54,809 bases of DNA from Cohaesibacter haloalkalitolerans. GTDB lineage: Bacteria; Pseudomonadota; Alphaproteobacteria; Rhizobiales; Cohaesibacteraceae. The DNA is taken from NCBI RefSeq assembly GCF_003574655.1, contig NZ_QNUM01000014.1:1-54809 (forward strand). The letters run 5' to 3'. The stretch's first letter is position 1, and the number at the start of each line of letters is the position of its first letter. The notes below the pieces were generated by a model. That model had not been told where the DNA came from, did no database searches, and worked only from the letters and a program-made list of their open reading frames with translations. The translations under genes were made by a program, and so were the position numbers. This document shows positions 1 to 8,809 of the stretch, piece by piece.

Positions 1-127
1 AGTCTTCGTTCATGCGGTCGATCTTCCAGTCCATGAAGGCCCTGAGGAAGTTGCCTTCACCAAACTGGATGATGCGCTCGGTCGGACGGGCCCGCCCGCC
101 AAGATTGCTCTCATTAACGCGTTGCAT
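1..127 (-). CDS. uxaB: Tagaturonate reductase, N-terminal part only (cut by window edge)
   Basis: The first 42 codons of a protein that continues beyond the left edge. The visible segment contains [14 protein letters not shown] followed by DWKIDRMNE. This is the N-terminal dinucleotide-binding signature of altronate oxidoreductase (UxaB) in the mannitol dehydrogenase family, which reduces tagaturonate to altronate with NADH in the cytoplasm. The ATG is preceded by AAGGA at a normal distance. It follows uxaA on the same strand after about 145 bases, which fits a galacturonate operon. Fructuronate reductase (UxuB) belongs to the same family, but the [10 protein letters not shown] form and the uxaA neighbour favour UxaB. 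The C-terminal catalytic part is not visible. Confidence 0.85.
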   Translation of the reverse strand, partial: MQRVNESNLGGRARPTERIIQFGEGNFLRAFMDWKIDRMNED

Positions 128-272
128 AATCGCTATCCTTGTAAAACCTGTATTTGATAATCTTTCCGGAAGCCGGAAGGCGCGGCACTTGGAGCCCGCG
201 TCGCATAATCCGGGTCTGATGGCGCGGAGATCACTCACCGCACCGACAGATCAGACCCAGCAAGCGCGATGA

Positions 273-1811
273 TTACATCACCGCACCGATGTGCCATGGA
301 ATGAACTCGTTGTTGCCAAGCCCCAGCTCTTCCGACTTGGTCTTCTCGCCAGAGGCAACCTTCAGGATGAGCTCGAGGATTTCAGCACCCTTGTCTTCAA
401 GGCTGACGCCTGCCGACAGGATGTCACCGCAGTTGATGTCCATGTCGTCCGGCATGTTTTCAAACAGCGTGTCGTTCGAAGCCACCTTGATGGTCGGAGC
501 CGGCTTGGAGCCATAAGCAGAGCCGCGACCGGTGGTGAAGATAATCATGTGAGCACCGCCGGCAATCTGCCCGGTACCGCAAACCGGATCATAGCCCGGC
601 GTGTCCATGAAGACGAAGCCATGCTCGGTCACCCGTTCTGCGTAGTCATAGACAGCCGTCAGAGGAGCCGAGCCGGACTTTGCGGTTGCGCCGAGGGACT
701 TCTCCAGAATGGTCGTCAGACCACCGGCCTTGTTGCCCGGGCTGGGGTTGTTGTCGAGGCTGCCCTTGTGCATGGCCACATAGTCTTCCCACCAGCGGAT
801 CTGGGATACCAGCTTGTCGCCAACTTCCTTGCTGGCGGCACGACGCAGCAGCAGCTGTTCAGCCCCGTAGATCTCGGAGGTTTCCGACAGGATGGACGTC
901 GCACCAAGCCCAACCAGCAGGTCGGAGGCAACGCCAAGCGCCGGGTTGGCGGTGATGCCGGAGAAACCGTCCGATGCACCGCACTGCAAGGCAATCTTCA
1001 GCTCGGAAGCCGGGATCGGCTCGCGTTGGGCCTTGTTGAGCTCGGGCAACAGTTCGCGCACCTTGGCCTTGATGGCGTCGATGGTCTTGCGGGTGCCGCC
1101 CTCTTCCTGAATGGTCATGCTATAGAAGCGGTCCATCAGACTCTGGCTCGGGTCATCATAATTCTCGCGCATCTTGGCGATCTGCATCACTTCGCAGCCA
1201 AGACCGATGAACACGGCAGCACCAACATTCGGGTGGGTGGCATGGCCCCAGAGCACCTTGTCGAGGATCTCGAATCCAAGGCCCTTGTTGTTCATGCCGC
1301 AACCGGAGGAATGGGTAAAGATGGCAACGCCGTCAACATTCTCGTAGGCATCGAAGGCGCCTTCGATTTCCAGCTCCTGGGCCGCGCGATGAACCACGGT
1401 CGATGAGCAGTTCACTGTCGAGCAAAGCCCGACATAGTTACGGGTACCAAAGGTGCCGTTGGCGCGCTTGTAGCCCATGAAAGTGCGGGCTTCCAGCTTC
1501 GGCACGGCAGCCAGAGCGGCTTCATAGTCGCAGCCGATCTCGTAGTTCTGGCCATGGTCGGAAAAGGCGCAGTTGTGCGAATGCACATGGTCACCAGCAG
1601 CGATGGGCTGCGTCGCACGTCCGATGATCTGACCGAACTTGATGATCGCCTCACCCTGCTCGTGCGCCTTGCGCGCAATCTTGTGGCCGGGCATGATGTT
1701 GGCTTCGAGAGCCACGCCAAGCTCTAGCGGGTCTTCACCCTTCTTTGCCCCGTGCGGCAGGATCGCTATCGTGTCGGTTGGGTTCAAAACGATCGGTGGA
1801 CGTTTAGTCAT
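273..1811 (-). CDS. uxaA: Altronate dehydratase (UxaA/GarD family)
   Basis: A 512-residue protein, close to the usual length of about 500. Members dehydrate D-altronate to 2-keto-3-deoxygluconate, using an iron centre, in galacturonate breakdown. The N-terminal ~100 residues form the SAF-type domain (DTIAILPHGAKKGEDPLE, then AGDHVHSHNC). The catalytic domain follows with GTRNYVGLCSTVNCSS, THSSGCGMNNKG and GLGCEVMQI, the conserved Cys-containing segments of the UxaA/GarD family. An 18-codon upstream extension is open, but I chose the ATG at 1811 because AAGGACAG precedes it by a few bases. Galactarate dehydratase is the main alternative; the uxaB gene just downstream makes altronate the likelier substrate. 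Confidence 0.9.
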   Translation of the reverse strand: MTKRPPIVLNPTDTIAILPHGAKKGEDPLELGVALEANIMPGHKIARKAHEQGEAIIKFGQIIGRATQPIAAGDHVHSHNCAFSDHGQNYEIGCDYEAALAAVPKLEARTFMGYKRANGTFGTRNYVGLCSTVNCSSTVVHRAAQELEIEGAFDAYENVDGVAIFTHSSGCGMNNKGLGFEILDKVLWGHATHPNVGAAVFIGLGCEVMQIAKMRENYDDPSQSLMDRFYSMTIQEEGGTRKTIDAIKAKVRELLPELNKAQREPIPASELKIALQCGASDGFSGITANPALGVASDLLVGLGATSILSETSEIYGAEQLLLRRAASKEVGDKLVSQIRWWEDYVAMHKGSLDNNPSPGNKAGGLTTILEKSLGATAKSGSAPLTAVYDYAERVTEHGFVFMDTPGYDPVCGTGQIAGGAHMIIFTTGRGSAYGSKPAPTIKVASNDTLFENMPDDMDINCGDILSAGVSLEDKGAEILELILKVASGEKTKSEELGLGNNEFIPWHIGAVM

Positions 1812-1979
1812 TCTGTCCTTGCCCTTTCTCAAGTCCTTTATCCGGTGCTTCGCGCCGCGTTTCACCCAGCTTCAGAACAGGGGGCATGCATTCACCTGCA
1901 GCCGCAATGACGGCCATTCAGGACAACAGCTCACTCCCGCACTGAACAGGCAAGCGCATGGCACCCATCAGTCATCCTA

Positions 1980-2009
1980 TGAATATGTACAGAAAACTCA
2001 ATTTGTCAA
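1980..2009 (-). promoter_or_regulatory. Candidate sigma70 promoter of uxaA-uxaB
   Basis: On the minus strand TTGACA (2009-2004) is followed after 17 bases by ATATTC/TATTCA. This is a perfect -35 with a weak -10, about 170 bases upstream of uxaA in an AT-rich island inside GC-rich sequence. The rest of the intergenic stretch 1812-2290 holds only this island and the inverted repeat at 2041-2059; I see no ORF or RNA gene in it. Confidence 0.45.
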
Positions 2010-2040
2010 TATTATTGGCGATAAGTCACCGATATTTGCA

Positions 2041-2059
2041 AAATACATCCAATGTATTT
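2041..2059. promoter_or_regulatory. Perfect inverted repeat upstream of uxaA, probable operator
   Basis: AAATACAT-CCA-ATGTATTT has perfect 8-base arms and a 3-base centre. It sits about 30 bases upstream of the candidate -35 of the uxa promoter. Such short AT-rich dyads are typical of GntR-family (FCD subgroup) operators, the class that contains the hexuronate regulators ExuR and UxuR. The link to such a regulator is inference; no regulator gene lies next to it in this window. Confidence 0.5.
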
Positions 2060-2290
2060 AGCGCCAAATTCAACCTACCACCAAACCAGCATGTGCCACC
2101 GACAGCCCGGAGACGTTGCAAGATGAAAGGACCGAAAAGCCTTGCAGAGCCAACGCATGGGGCCAGCACCCAAAAGCCGGACACAATGCGACTCCGTCAG
2201 CCAGATCGGGAGAAGATAGCAATCATGGGAGGACTGAGGAAACCACCAAAAGGTTCGAGAGCTTTCAGGGAATGCGACTAATCTGCCCGA

Positions 2291-4234
2291 TCAGCCATCC
2301 GTTCCAAGAGCATCGAAGACACCACCGAGAAACGGCTCGAACTTGCGCCATTCCTCGGAACTTCCCTTGTAGATCTCTTTCCGAACCTGCTGGTTGGATG
2401 CGGTTCGGGCAACCCGGCGGTTGAGATGCGGAGACAGGCAGGCACTTTCCCAATCCAACCCTACATACGCGACCAGAGCTCGCGTTGCCGCTTCAGGATC
2501 GATAGTCAGCGCCTCATAATCGAGATCGAGAATCCGCTCGCCAAAGCTCTCCTGCCAGAAGTCCATAAGGGCTTCATAGAGCTTGTAATAGCGGACAACC
2601 GTGTCAAGGCTGTAGCTGTAGCCAAGCGCATTGGAGAGGAAAAAGGTCTTGAAATTGGACCAGCAGGTGGCAGAAGCATTTCTCTTGACGTGGATGATTC
2701 TGGCTTCGGGAAGCGAAGCACAGATCAGGCCAATATGCAGGAAATTCTGCGGCATCTTGTCGGTTACATAGAGGTTGCCTTCGGCAAGTTTGGCAATGGC
2801 GTTGAGATATCCCTCTCTGAACGCGCGCAGAGCCTCTTCTGTCACAGGCTCCTTGCCCGCACTGATGCGACCACCAAGCTGACTTACCTCCAACAGCTCG
2901 TCGGCGCCGGTCACCAGTGAATGGCTGGAAAGGATCTGCTCCACCAGTGTCGTACCCGACCGCGGCATGCCAAGAATGAAAACGGGCGTAACACCGCTCG
3001 TCCCCGCGTCAGGCTGCAAGGCCATCTGACGCAAACCGGGCGCTGCCGCCCTGATGCCTGCAAACAGCGCCTCGTCCTGCTCGAACCTGTAGCCGAACAA
3101 TTCCTGCCGCAAGGCCCCACCGGCGTCATAATGCTCCAGAGCCCCTTTGAAGTCGCCACAGTCCTCGCAGATCTTGGCCAATGCGTAATGGAGAAAGCAG
3201 CTGTCTTCATTTGAGCGCCCTTCGCCCTGCAACAGCCCCTCGATTACCGCGCCCTGGGGATCATTCGGGGCATATTTGAAAATCCGGCTAAGATCCCGGT
3301 GCACTTTGGCAAAATCGGGCTTGATCGCAAGGGCCTTCCTGAAGGCAGCCCGCGCCTCGTCCAGCCGGCCGCAGGTTTCATGGATAATGCCCAGATTGCT
3401 GTAGGCCATCGCATAGTCGGGATTGATGGCAAGGGCTTTCTGACAAGCGCTAACCGCCGCTTCAAACTCGCCATTCTCGAACAGAACATTGCCAAGATTG
3501 TTATGCGCCACAAAGAAATCCGGCCTCAGTGCAATGGCCTTTTGAAAGGCCTTGATGGACCCGGCAAAGTCCTGCTGCTCGCACAGGATGGTGCCGATAT
3601 CATTATGGGCTTCGGGAAGGTCGGGCCGAACGGACAATGCCTTTTCAAGGACGCCAAGGGCCTCGCTGTATTTGCCCTGATCCTGCAACGCCCGCCCCAG
3701 ATTATAAAGGCTTTCGGCAAAATCCGGCTTCAGGGAGATGGCCCGCCTGTAGGACTCCTCGGCTTCCTTCACCCGGCCCATCTGCCTCAAGGCATTCCCC
3801 ATGTTGTTGTGGGCCTGCGCCAGATCCGGCTTCAGAGCCAGAGCCGCTTCATAGGACTGGATGGCAGCGTCCAGCCGCCCCGTTGCCTGCAGAACGATAC
3901 CATTGTTGAGATGGGCCTCGATATAGTCCGGCTTCAGGGAAACAGCAGTGGCGAACGCCTTTTGCGCCTCCTCTGGCTTGCCGGAATTGAGCAGAACAAT
4001 GCCAAGATTGTTGTAGCTGAACGGGTAGTCGGGATTGATCTGGTTGGTCTTGATGAACGCCTTCCTCGCCAGATCGAACCTGCCAAGCCGAAGGTAGGCA
4101 AGCCCTTGCAGGTTCCAGATAACAAAAGCATCCGGATGGCTTTTCAGTACCGCCTTGGCCTGCTCGGCAACGGCTTGGAATTGACCGCGCAGCAACTGCT
4201 GATGCAGCAGTTTTGCATTGTCTTCAACGGACAT
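2291..4234 (-). CDS. TPR-repeat protein with C-terminal sulfotransferase domain
   Basis: A 647-residue fusion. Residues ~2-315 are about nine tandem tetratricopeptide repeats of 34 residues (recurring YNNLG, HNNLG and LKPDY/LRPDF turns). The C-terminal part is a Sulfotransfer_3-like domain: the PAPS-binding P-loop GMPRSGTTLVEQIL (from about 422) and the 3'-phosphate segment IIHVKRNASATCWSNF. It should transfer sulfate from PAPS to an unknown acceptor, with the TPRs as a protein-binding platform. I see no signal peptide or membrane segment. The start at 4234 has GAGG at good spacing; a start 12 codons upstream (4270) is possible. It stands alone, with no polysaccharide genes beside it, so the acceptor cannot be inferred. 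Confidence 0.85.
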   Translation of the reverse strand: MSVEDNAKLLHQQLLRGQFQAVAEQAKAVLKSHPDAFVIWNLQGLAYLRLGRFDLARKAFIKTNQINPDYPFSYNNLGIVLLNSGKPEEAQKAFATAVSLKPDYIEAHLNNGIVLQATGRLDAAIQSYEAALALKPDLAQAHNNMGNALRQMGRVKEAEESYRRAISLKPDFAESLYNLGRALQDQGKYSEALGVLEKALSVRPDLPEAHNDIGTILCEQQDFAGSIKAFQKAIALRPDFFVAHNNLGNVLFENGEFEAAVSACQKALAINPDYAMAYSNLGIIHETCGRLDEARAAFRKALAIKPDFAKVHRDLSRIFKYAPNDPQGAVIEGLLQGEGRSNEDSCFLHYALAKICEDCGDFKGALEHYDAGGALRQELFGYRFEQDEALFAGIRAAAPGLRQMALQPDAGTSGVTPVFILGMPRSGTTLVEQILSSHSLVTGADELLEVSQLGGRISAGKEPVTEEALRAFREGYLNAIAKLAEGNLYVTDKMPQNFLHIGLICASLPEARIIHVKRNASATCWSNFKTFFLSNALGYSYSLDTVVRYYKLYEALMDFWQESFGERILDLDYEALTIDPEAATRALVAYVGLDWESACLSPHLNRRVARTASNQQVRKEIYKGSSEEWRKFEPFLGGVFDALGTDG

Positions 4235-4528
4235 GGCGACGCCTCGATGCACTGATTTCTTCTTCGACATTCCACTCTGCCCAGCCCTTTGCACGCAAGG
4301 CATCCTACAGGGCCTTAAACCCTTTGCCCGGCTTTGAAAAATCCACACTTCCAGAGGAATGGTCCTGCCTTTGGCAGAGCGCTTCGGGACGCCCCCCCGA
4401 ACCAACCGGTTGAAAGTGAAAGCTGAAATTTTCTAGGAAGAAAAGCGCCAAAAGTAAAGGCCGCAATCCTTGCTGGCTTGCGACCCTTCGAATGGGGTTT
4501 GCGATGTGATGCAGCCGTTTTCCGGTTC

Positions 4529-5710
4529 TCAGACCGCCTTGAGCACGTCTTCGGCGACAAGCGCCTTGATGATCGGCTGAACATCGCGTGGCTGCATGCC
4601 TGCCAGATTCATCCGACCGGAATCGGCAAAGTAGATGCCATAGGCTTCCCGGATGCGCTTGGCCGTCTGCTGCGTCATGTTGAGGGTGGAGAACAGACCT
4701 CCCTGTTGCCTGATGAAGCCGAGATCAGGGTGAGCATCGGCAAGCGCGGCGCGGTTGCCATTCACGCGGGCGCACATTTCCTCAAGCTCGGCCTTCCAGA
4801 TGGCCGTCAGTTCCTCACTCTGCAGCACCGTCCGCACGACAGCGGCACCATGATCCGGCGGCATGCCCCAGCTGGGCGCAGCACAGGCCCCCGCCGTGCT
4901 GCCCGCGGCCTTGAGATCGCGCGGATTGCGGCTCATCAGGAACAGGACCCCGACACGATCACGGTAGAGGCCGAAGTTCTTGTCGCAGGAATAGGAAATG
5001 ATCGCCTCATCGACCGCCCCAAGAACCAGCCGCAGGGCCTGGGCGTCCTTCTCAAGCCCACCGCCCAGCCCCTGATAGGCTAGATCAAGAAACGGCACCA
5101 GCTTGCGCCGAACCAGCAGGTCTGTGATCTCCTGCCACTGCTCGGTGGAGAAATCCTGTCCGGTCGGGTTGTGGCAGCAGCCGTGCAGCAGGACAACATC
5201 ACCTTCGCTAGCAGCGTTGAGGGCCTTGAGCACGTTGTCGAACAGGATTTTCTGTTCAACCAGATCAAAGAATGGATACTCGACGATCTGCTGGCTGGAA
5301 GCCTCGAAAAACAGGTTGTGGCTTGGCCAGCCCGGTGTTCCGGTCCAGATCCGCGCCTCAGGGCTGGCGGTGGCAATCACATCGGCACCGAGCCTGATGG
5401 CGCCGCATCCGCCTGGGGTCTGCAGACCCACCGTGCAATCGATGAGATCGCTTCCCTCCCCGAAAATGATCGGCTTGAGCAGATTGACGAACGCAAGATC
5501 GCCTTCCCGGCCGATGTAGCTCTTGCTGTCCTGATGTTCCTGCAGATATTTCTCGGCAGCCTTGACTGCCCGCATGACAGGCGTCTTGCCCGTCGCATCG
5601 CGATAAAGGCCAACACCCAGATCGATCTTGTTGGGGCGCGGATCTGCCTGAAAGGCGATGAGAAGACCCAGCAGACCGACCTGCGGCTGCTCCTGCAATT
5701 TGTCAAACAT
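4529..5710 (-). CDS. Aspartate/aromatic aminotransferase (class I, AspC/TyrB type)
   Basis: A 393-residue PLP enzyme, nearly the same length as E. coli AspC (396). Visible are the N-terminal KIDLGVGLYRD, the substrate/PLP segment HGCCHNPTG (177-184), D209 and Y212 in LDLAYQG, the Schiff-base lysine K244 in SCDKNFGLYRDRVG, and the C-terminal GRMNLAGM arginine that binds the alpha-carboxylate. It moves amino groups between aspartate or aromatic amino acids and 2-oxoglutarate. AspC and TyrB cannot be separated by eye. The ATG has AGAGGT upstream. It is transcribed divergently from the amine dehydrogenase genes, so shared regulation is possible. Confidence 0.9.
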   Translation of the reverse strand: MFDKLQEQPQVGLLGLLIAFQADPRPNKIDLGVGLYRDATGKTPVMRAVKAAEKYLQEHQDSKSYIGREGDLAFVNLLKPIIFGEGSDLIDCTVGLQTPGGCGAIRLGADVIATASPEARIWTGTPGWPSHNLFFEASSQQIVEYPFFDLVEQKILFDNVLKALNAASEGDVVLLHGCCHNPTGQDFSTEQWQEITDLLVRRKLVPFLDLAYQGLGGGLEKDAQALRLVLGAVDEAIISYSCDKNFGLYRDRVGVLFLMSRNPRDLKAAGSTAGACAAPSWGMPPDHGAAVVRTVLQSEELTAIWKAELEEMCARVNGNRAALADAHPDLGFIRQQGGLFSTLNMTQQTAKRIREAYGIYFADSGRMNLAGMQPRDVQPIIKALVAEDVLKAV

Positions 5711-6007
5711 GCTTTACCTCTTGGTGATTTTCTTTTTGTGGTATGTCACTTTCCACGAAAACGACCACAAGGCAAAGACTTCTTGCAGCACAGTCAACAA
5801 GCCAGTGAACGCAGCACCCATCCGAAGGTGCCTGCGCGTCCACTATCCTGAGCAATTTTTGTGCAGCACCCCGTCGACGCCACAATATACGGCATCCATC
5901 CTTGACAAGGCTCCGGAATAGGATATGCAGACACTCAGCCTGTCAGACGAGATCACATCGCCGGACAACGGCAGCTCTCCCTCTTTCTTCAGACGAACAA
6001 AGACAAA
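5711..6007. promoter_or_regulatory. Divergent intergenic region with a spaced inverted repeat
   Basis: This 297-base region lies between the aminotransferase and the divergent amine dehydrogenase operon and must carry both promoters. TTGTGGT (5736-5742) and ACCACAA (5764-5770) form an inverted repeat with a 21-base spacer, 26 bases upstream of the aminotransferase start codon. I could not place convincing -10/-35 pairs. No ORF or RNA structure is evident. Confidence 0.3.
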
Positions 6008-7105
6008 ATGGACACGAATTTCACGATCATCGGCGGCGGTGTGGTTGGTATGTCACTGGCATGGGGCCTGCTCAAGCATGGCCACGAGGTGACGATACTG
6101 GATGGTGACGACGGATCCTACCGGGCCAGCAGGGGCAATTTCGGCCTTGTGTGGGTTCAGGGCAAGGGGGCCAAGGCCCCCCACTATGCCAGATGGACCC
6201 GCTTGTCCGCCTCGCTGTTTGCCGACTTCGTTGAGGAACTGACCGAGACGACAGGCATCCCGCTCGGCTTGCAGCAGAATGGCGGCTTCGATTACCATTT
6301 CTCCGAGGAAAGCCTTGCCCGCACCCTTGCTACCTATGAGAAGCTGAAACAGGACCTTGGCGCCGATTATCCCTTCGAGGTGCTGCGCGGCGACGCCCTG
6401 CGCAAGGAAGAGCCGACCGTTGGGCCAGAAGTTCAGGCGGCGATCCTGCATCACGAAGACGGCCATCTCAATCCGCTGAAACTCCTTCATGCCCTGCATA
6501 AGGACGTCCAGCGCATGGGCGGCACCTACCTGCCCAACCATCAGGTGGTGACCGTCAGCAAGACCGATCATTTCACCCTGACCTGCGCCAACGGCGAAAC
6601 CTTCCACTCCGAACGGGTCATCCTGTCTGCCGGACTGGGTGCGTTGGCTCTCGGCCCCTCTATGGGCTTCGTCACCCCGCTGGAGCCGGAGAGAGGTCAG
6701 GTGCTGATCACCGAGAAGCTGCCGCCGATGCTCAACCGCCCTTCGGTGACCGCTCGACAGGTCGATGAAGGCGGCATCCAGATCGGTGCCACCAACGAGC
6801 GGGTCGGCTTCCAGAACAACACGACCACCCGCGGCCTCGCCTCTCTGGCCGCCGAGGCAATTCGGACCCACCCCTTCCTTGCCAAAACCAAACTGGTCAG
6901 AAGCTGGGGCGCCCTCCGGATCATGTCGAGAGACGGCCTGCCCATCTATCAGCAAAGCCCGACCATGCCGGGCGCCTATCTGGTGACCTGCCACAGCGGC
7001 ATCACCCTTGCTGCCGTCCATGGCAAACGGCTGCCTGGCTGGTTCGACCAGAAAGACGATGCACCAAATTTGGAGAAGTTCAGTGAAGACCGCTTCAGGC
7101 TTTAA
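6008..7105 (+). CDS. FAD-dependent amine/D-amino acid dehydrogenase subunit (DadA/HcnC-like)
   Basis: A 365-residue DAO-fold oxidoreductase. The N-terminus has the FAD-binding IIGGGVVGMSLAWGL (GxGxxG at about 9-14) and an acidic end of the second strand (ILDGDD). Near the C-terminus, GLPIYQQSPTMPGAYLVTCHSGITLA is the usual second FAD contact. It would oxidise a primary or secondary amine. It is the first gene of a three-gene set with a small [2Fe-2S] protein and a second flavoprotein, the composition of HcnABC, octopine/nopaline oxidases and D-hydroxyproline dehydrogenases. The ribosome site is weak (AAAGACAAA). The substrate cannot be assigned. Confidence 0.85.
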   Translation: MDTNFTIIGGGVVGMSLAWGLLKHGHEVTILDGDDGSYRASRGNFGLVWVQGKGAKAPHYARWTRLSASLFADFVEELTETTGIPLGLQQNGGFDYHFSEESLARTLATYEKLKQDLGADYPFEVLRGDALRKEEPTVGPEVQAAILHHEDGHLNPLKLLHALHKDVQRMGGTYLPNHQVVTVSKTDHFTLTCANGETFHSERVILSAGLGALALGPSMGFVTPLEPERGQVLITEKLPPMLNRPSVTARQVDEGGIQIGATNERVGFQNNTTTRGLASLAAEAIRTHPFLAKTKLVRSWGALRIMSRDGLPIYQQSPTMPGAYLVTCHSGITLAAVHGKRLPGWFDQKDDAPNLEKFSEDRFRL

Positions 7106-7412
7106 CACCATTGGCGAGGCCGCAGAACAGGCGGCCCTCGTTCCCGTGCAGTTTGACAGCAAGGACTACATGCTGCCCGAAGGGGCCAATCTCGCAGCCA
7201 GCTTGCTGGCAGCCGGGGTCTCCGTCTTCCGCAACACCCCCGCCTCCGGTGCACCGCGCGGCCCCTTCTGCATGATGGGCGTCTGCTACGACTGTCTCGT
7301 TGAGATCGACGGCGTCACCCGTCAGGCCTGCCAGACACAGGTTTCCGCCAACATGCAGGTCAGCAAACCGGCGATACCCGCAGCCGCACTCCGGGAGGAC
7401 GATCATGCGTGA
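7083..7412 (+). CDS. Small [2Fe-2S] subunit of the amine dehydrogenase (HcnA-like)
   Basis: A 109-residue ferredoxin-like protein. Four cysteines in CMMGVCYDC (C63, C68, C71) and QACQT (C83) give the plant-type [2Fe-2S] pattern of HcnA and opine oxidase gamma subunits. The start is a GTG at 7083 with GGAGAAG five to six bases upstream, inside the end of the preceding gene (23-base overlap). Its own end overlaps the next start. This coupling supports one electron-transfer complex. In homologous complexes it relays electrons between the flavin subunits. Confidence 0.88.
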   Translation: MKTASGFNTIGEAAEQAALVPVQFDSKDYMLPEGANLAASLLAAGVSVFRNTPASGAPRGPFCMMGVCYDCLVEIDGVTRQACQTQVSANMQVSKPAIPAAALREDDHA

Positions 7413-8787
7413 GACAGACCTTGCCATCATCGGCGCCGGGCCAGCCGGCATGGCGGCCGCCAGCGAGGCGGCCAATGCGGGCATTGCCACCATCCTCATC
7501 GACGAGCAGCCGACCGTCGGCGGCCAGATCTATCGCGATGTCCAGCGCGTGGCCCCGTTGCGAGGCGCGATGCTCGGGCAGGACTATCTCGATGGCCTGC
7601 CGCTGGCAAGGGCCGTTGCCAATCCGCTCATCAGCCATATCGCCGGAGCGGTAGTCTGGCAGGTGGAAACGGATGGCACCATCACCTATTCCATTGATGA
7701 CCAGTCGCACCAGGTCAAGGCAAGCCGCATCCTGATCGCCACTGGCGCCATCGAACGCCCGATGCCCCTGCCGGGCTGGACCCTGCCCGGGGTGATGACT
7801 GTCGGGGCGGGACAGATCCTGCTCAAGCAATCCGGGCTCATCCCCAACAGGGCGGTGCTCGTCGGCTGTGGTCCGCTGCTCTATGTGCTGGCCAGCCAGA
7901 TGCTGAAAGCCAACACCCCGCCGCTGGCGATCATCGAAACCCAGACTACAGGCGACCTGATGGCTGCCATGAAGCATGTCGGCGGTGCCCTGCGCGGCTG
8001 GCGCTATCTGCTCAAGGGCAGCAAGCTACTCGCGGCTCTGAAGCTCGGCGGTGTCAAGCGCTACACCGGCGCACGCAACATCAGCATCGAGGGCGAAGAG
8101 GCCGTCACCGGCGTCAGTTTTGATACCGGCGGCAAACGCCAGATAATCGCCTGCGACACAGCTCTGTTGCATCACGGCGTCGTGCCGAACGTCCAGATCA
8201 GTCGCGCTCTGCAGCTGGACCATGACTGGAATGGCCAACAGGCCTGTTTCAGCCCGAAACTCGACCTGTGGGGCAAGAGCTCCGAGGCAGGCATCTTCAT
8301 CGCCGGTGATGGCGCAGGCATCGGCGGCGCCAAGGCTGCCGCCCTCTGCGGCAGGCTCTCGGCCCTCAAGATCGCCAACGAGCTGGGCAAACTTACCGAT
8401 GCCGAGCTTGCAGCCAAAGCAGCCCCGATAAACGCAGAGCTATCGAGCGAATGCGCTGCCCGCCCCTTCCTTGACCGGGCCTATCCGCCGTTCCGCGAGG
8501 CCCTGTCGCCACGCGATGAGACCATCGTCTGCCGCTGCGAGGAAGTGACTGCAGGCGACATCCGCAAGGCCGCTGCCCTTGGCTGTCAGGGTCCGAACCA
8601 GCTCAAGGCCTTCCTGCGGGCAGGCATGGGCCCCTGTCAGGGACGTGGCTGCGGCCTCACCGTTTCGGCCCTCTTTGCCGAGGAAACCGGAAAACCGATC
8701 GCGGAGGTTGGCTACTTCAAGATCAGATCTCCGCTCAAGCCCATCACGCTGGGCGAACTGGCATCCCTTGAAAAGGATGCCGACTGA
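7405..8787 (+). CDS. FAD/NAD(P)-type flavoprotein subunit with BFD-like [2Fe-2S] domain (HcnB-like)
   Basis: A 460-residue protein. It has an N-terminal FAD site LAIIGAGPAGMAAA (GxGxxG at 10-15), a central second nucleotide fold (AVLVGCGPLLYVLA) and a redox-domain GDGAGIGGAKAA. The C-terminal BFD-like domain has cysteines in CRC (376, 378) and PCQGRGC (411, 416), enough for a second [2Fe-2S] cluster. This is the alpha-subunit layout of hydrogen cyanide synthase, octopine oxidase and hydroxyproline dehydrogenase. The start at 7405 has GGGAGGA and overlaps the previous stop by 8 bases. It converges on nikE with 22 bases between stops. Confidence 0.88.
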   Translation: MRETDLAIIGAGPAGMAAASEAANAGIATILIDEQPTVGGQIYRDVQRVAPLRGAMLGQDYLDGLPLARAVANPLISHIAGAVVWQVETDGTITYSIDDQSHQVKASRILIATGAIERPMPLPGWTLPGVMTVGAGQILLKQSGLIPNRAVLVGCGPLLYVLASQMLKANTPPLAIIETQTTGDLMAAMKHVGGALRGWRYLLKGSKLLAALKLGGVKRYTGARNISIEGEEAVTGVSFDTGGKRQIIACDTALLHHGVVPNVQISRALQLDHDWNGQQACFSPKLDLWGKSSEAGIFIAGDGAGIGGAKAAALCGRLSALKIANELGKLTDAELAAKAAPINAELSSECAARPFLDRAYPPFREALSPRDETIVCRCEEVTAGDIRKAAALGCQGPNQLKAFLRAGMGPCQGRGCGLTVSALFAEETGKPIAEVGYFKIRSPLKPITLGELASLEKDAD

Positions 8788-8809
8788 ACCTGACCTGCGG
8801 GACGGCGGG

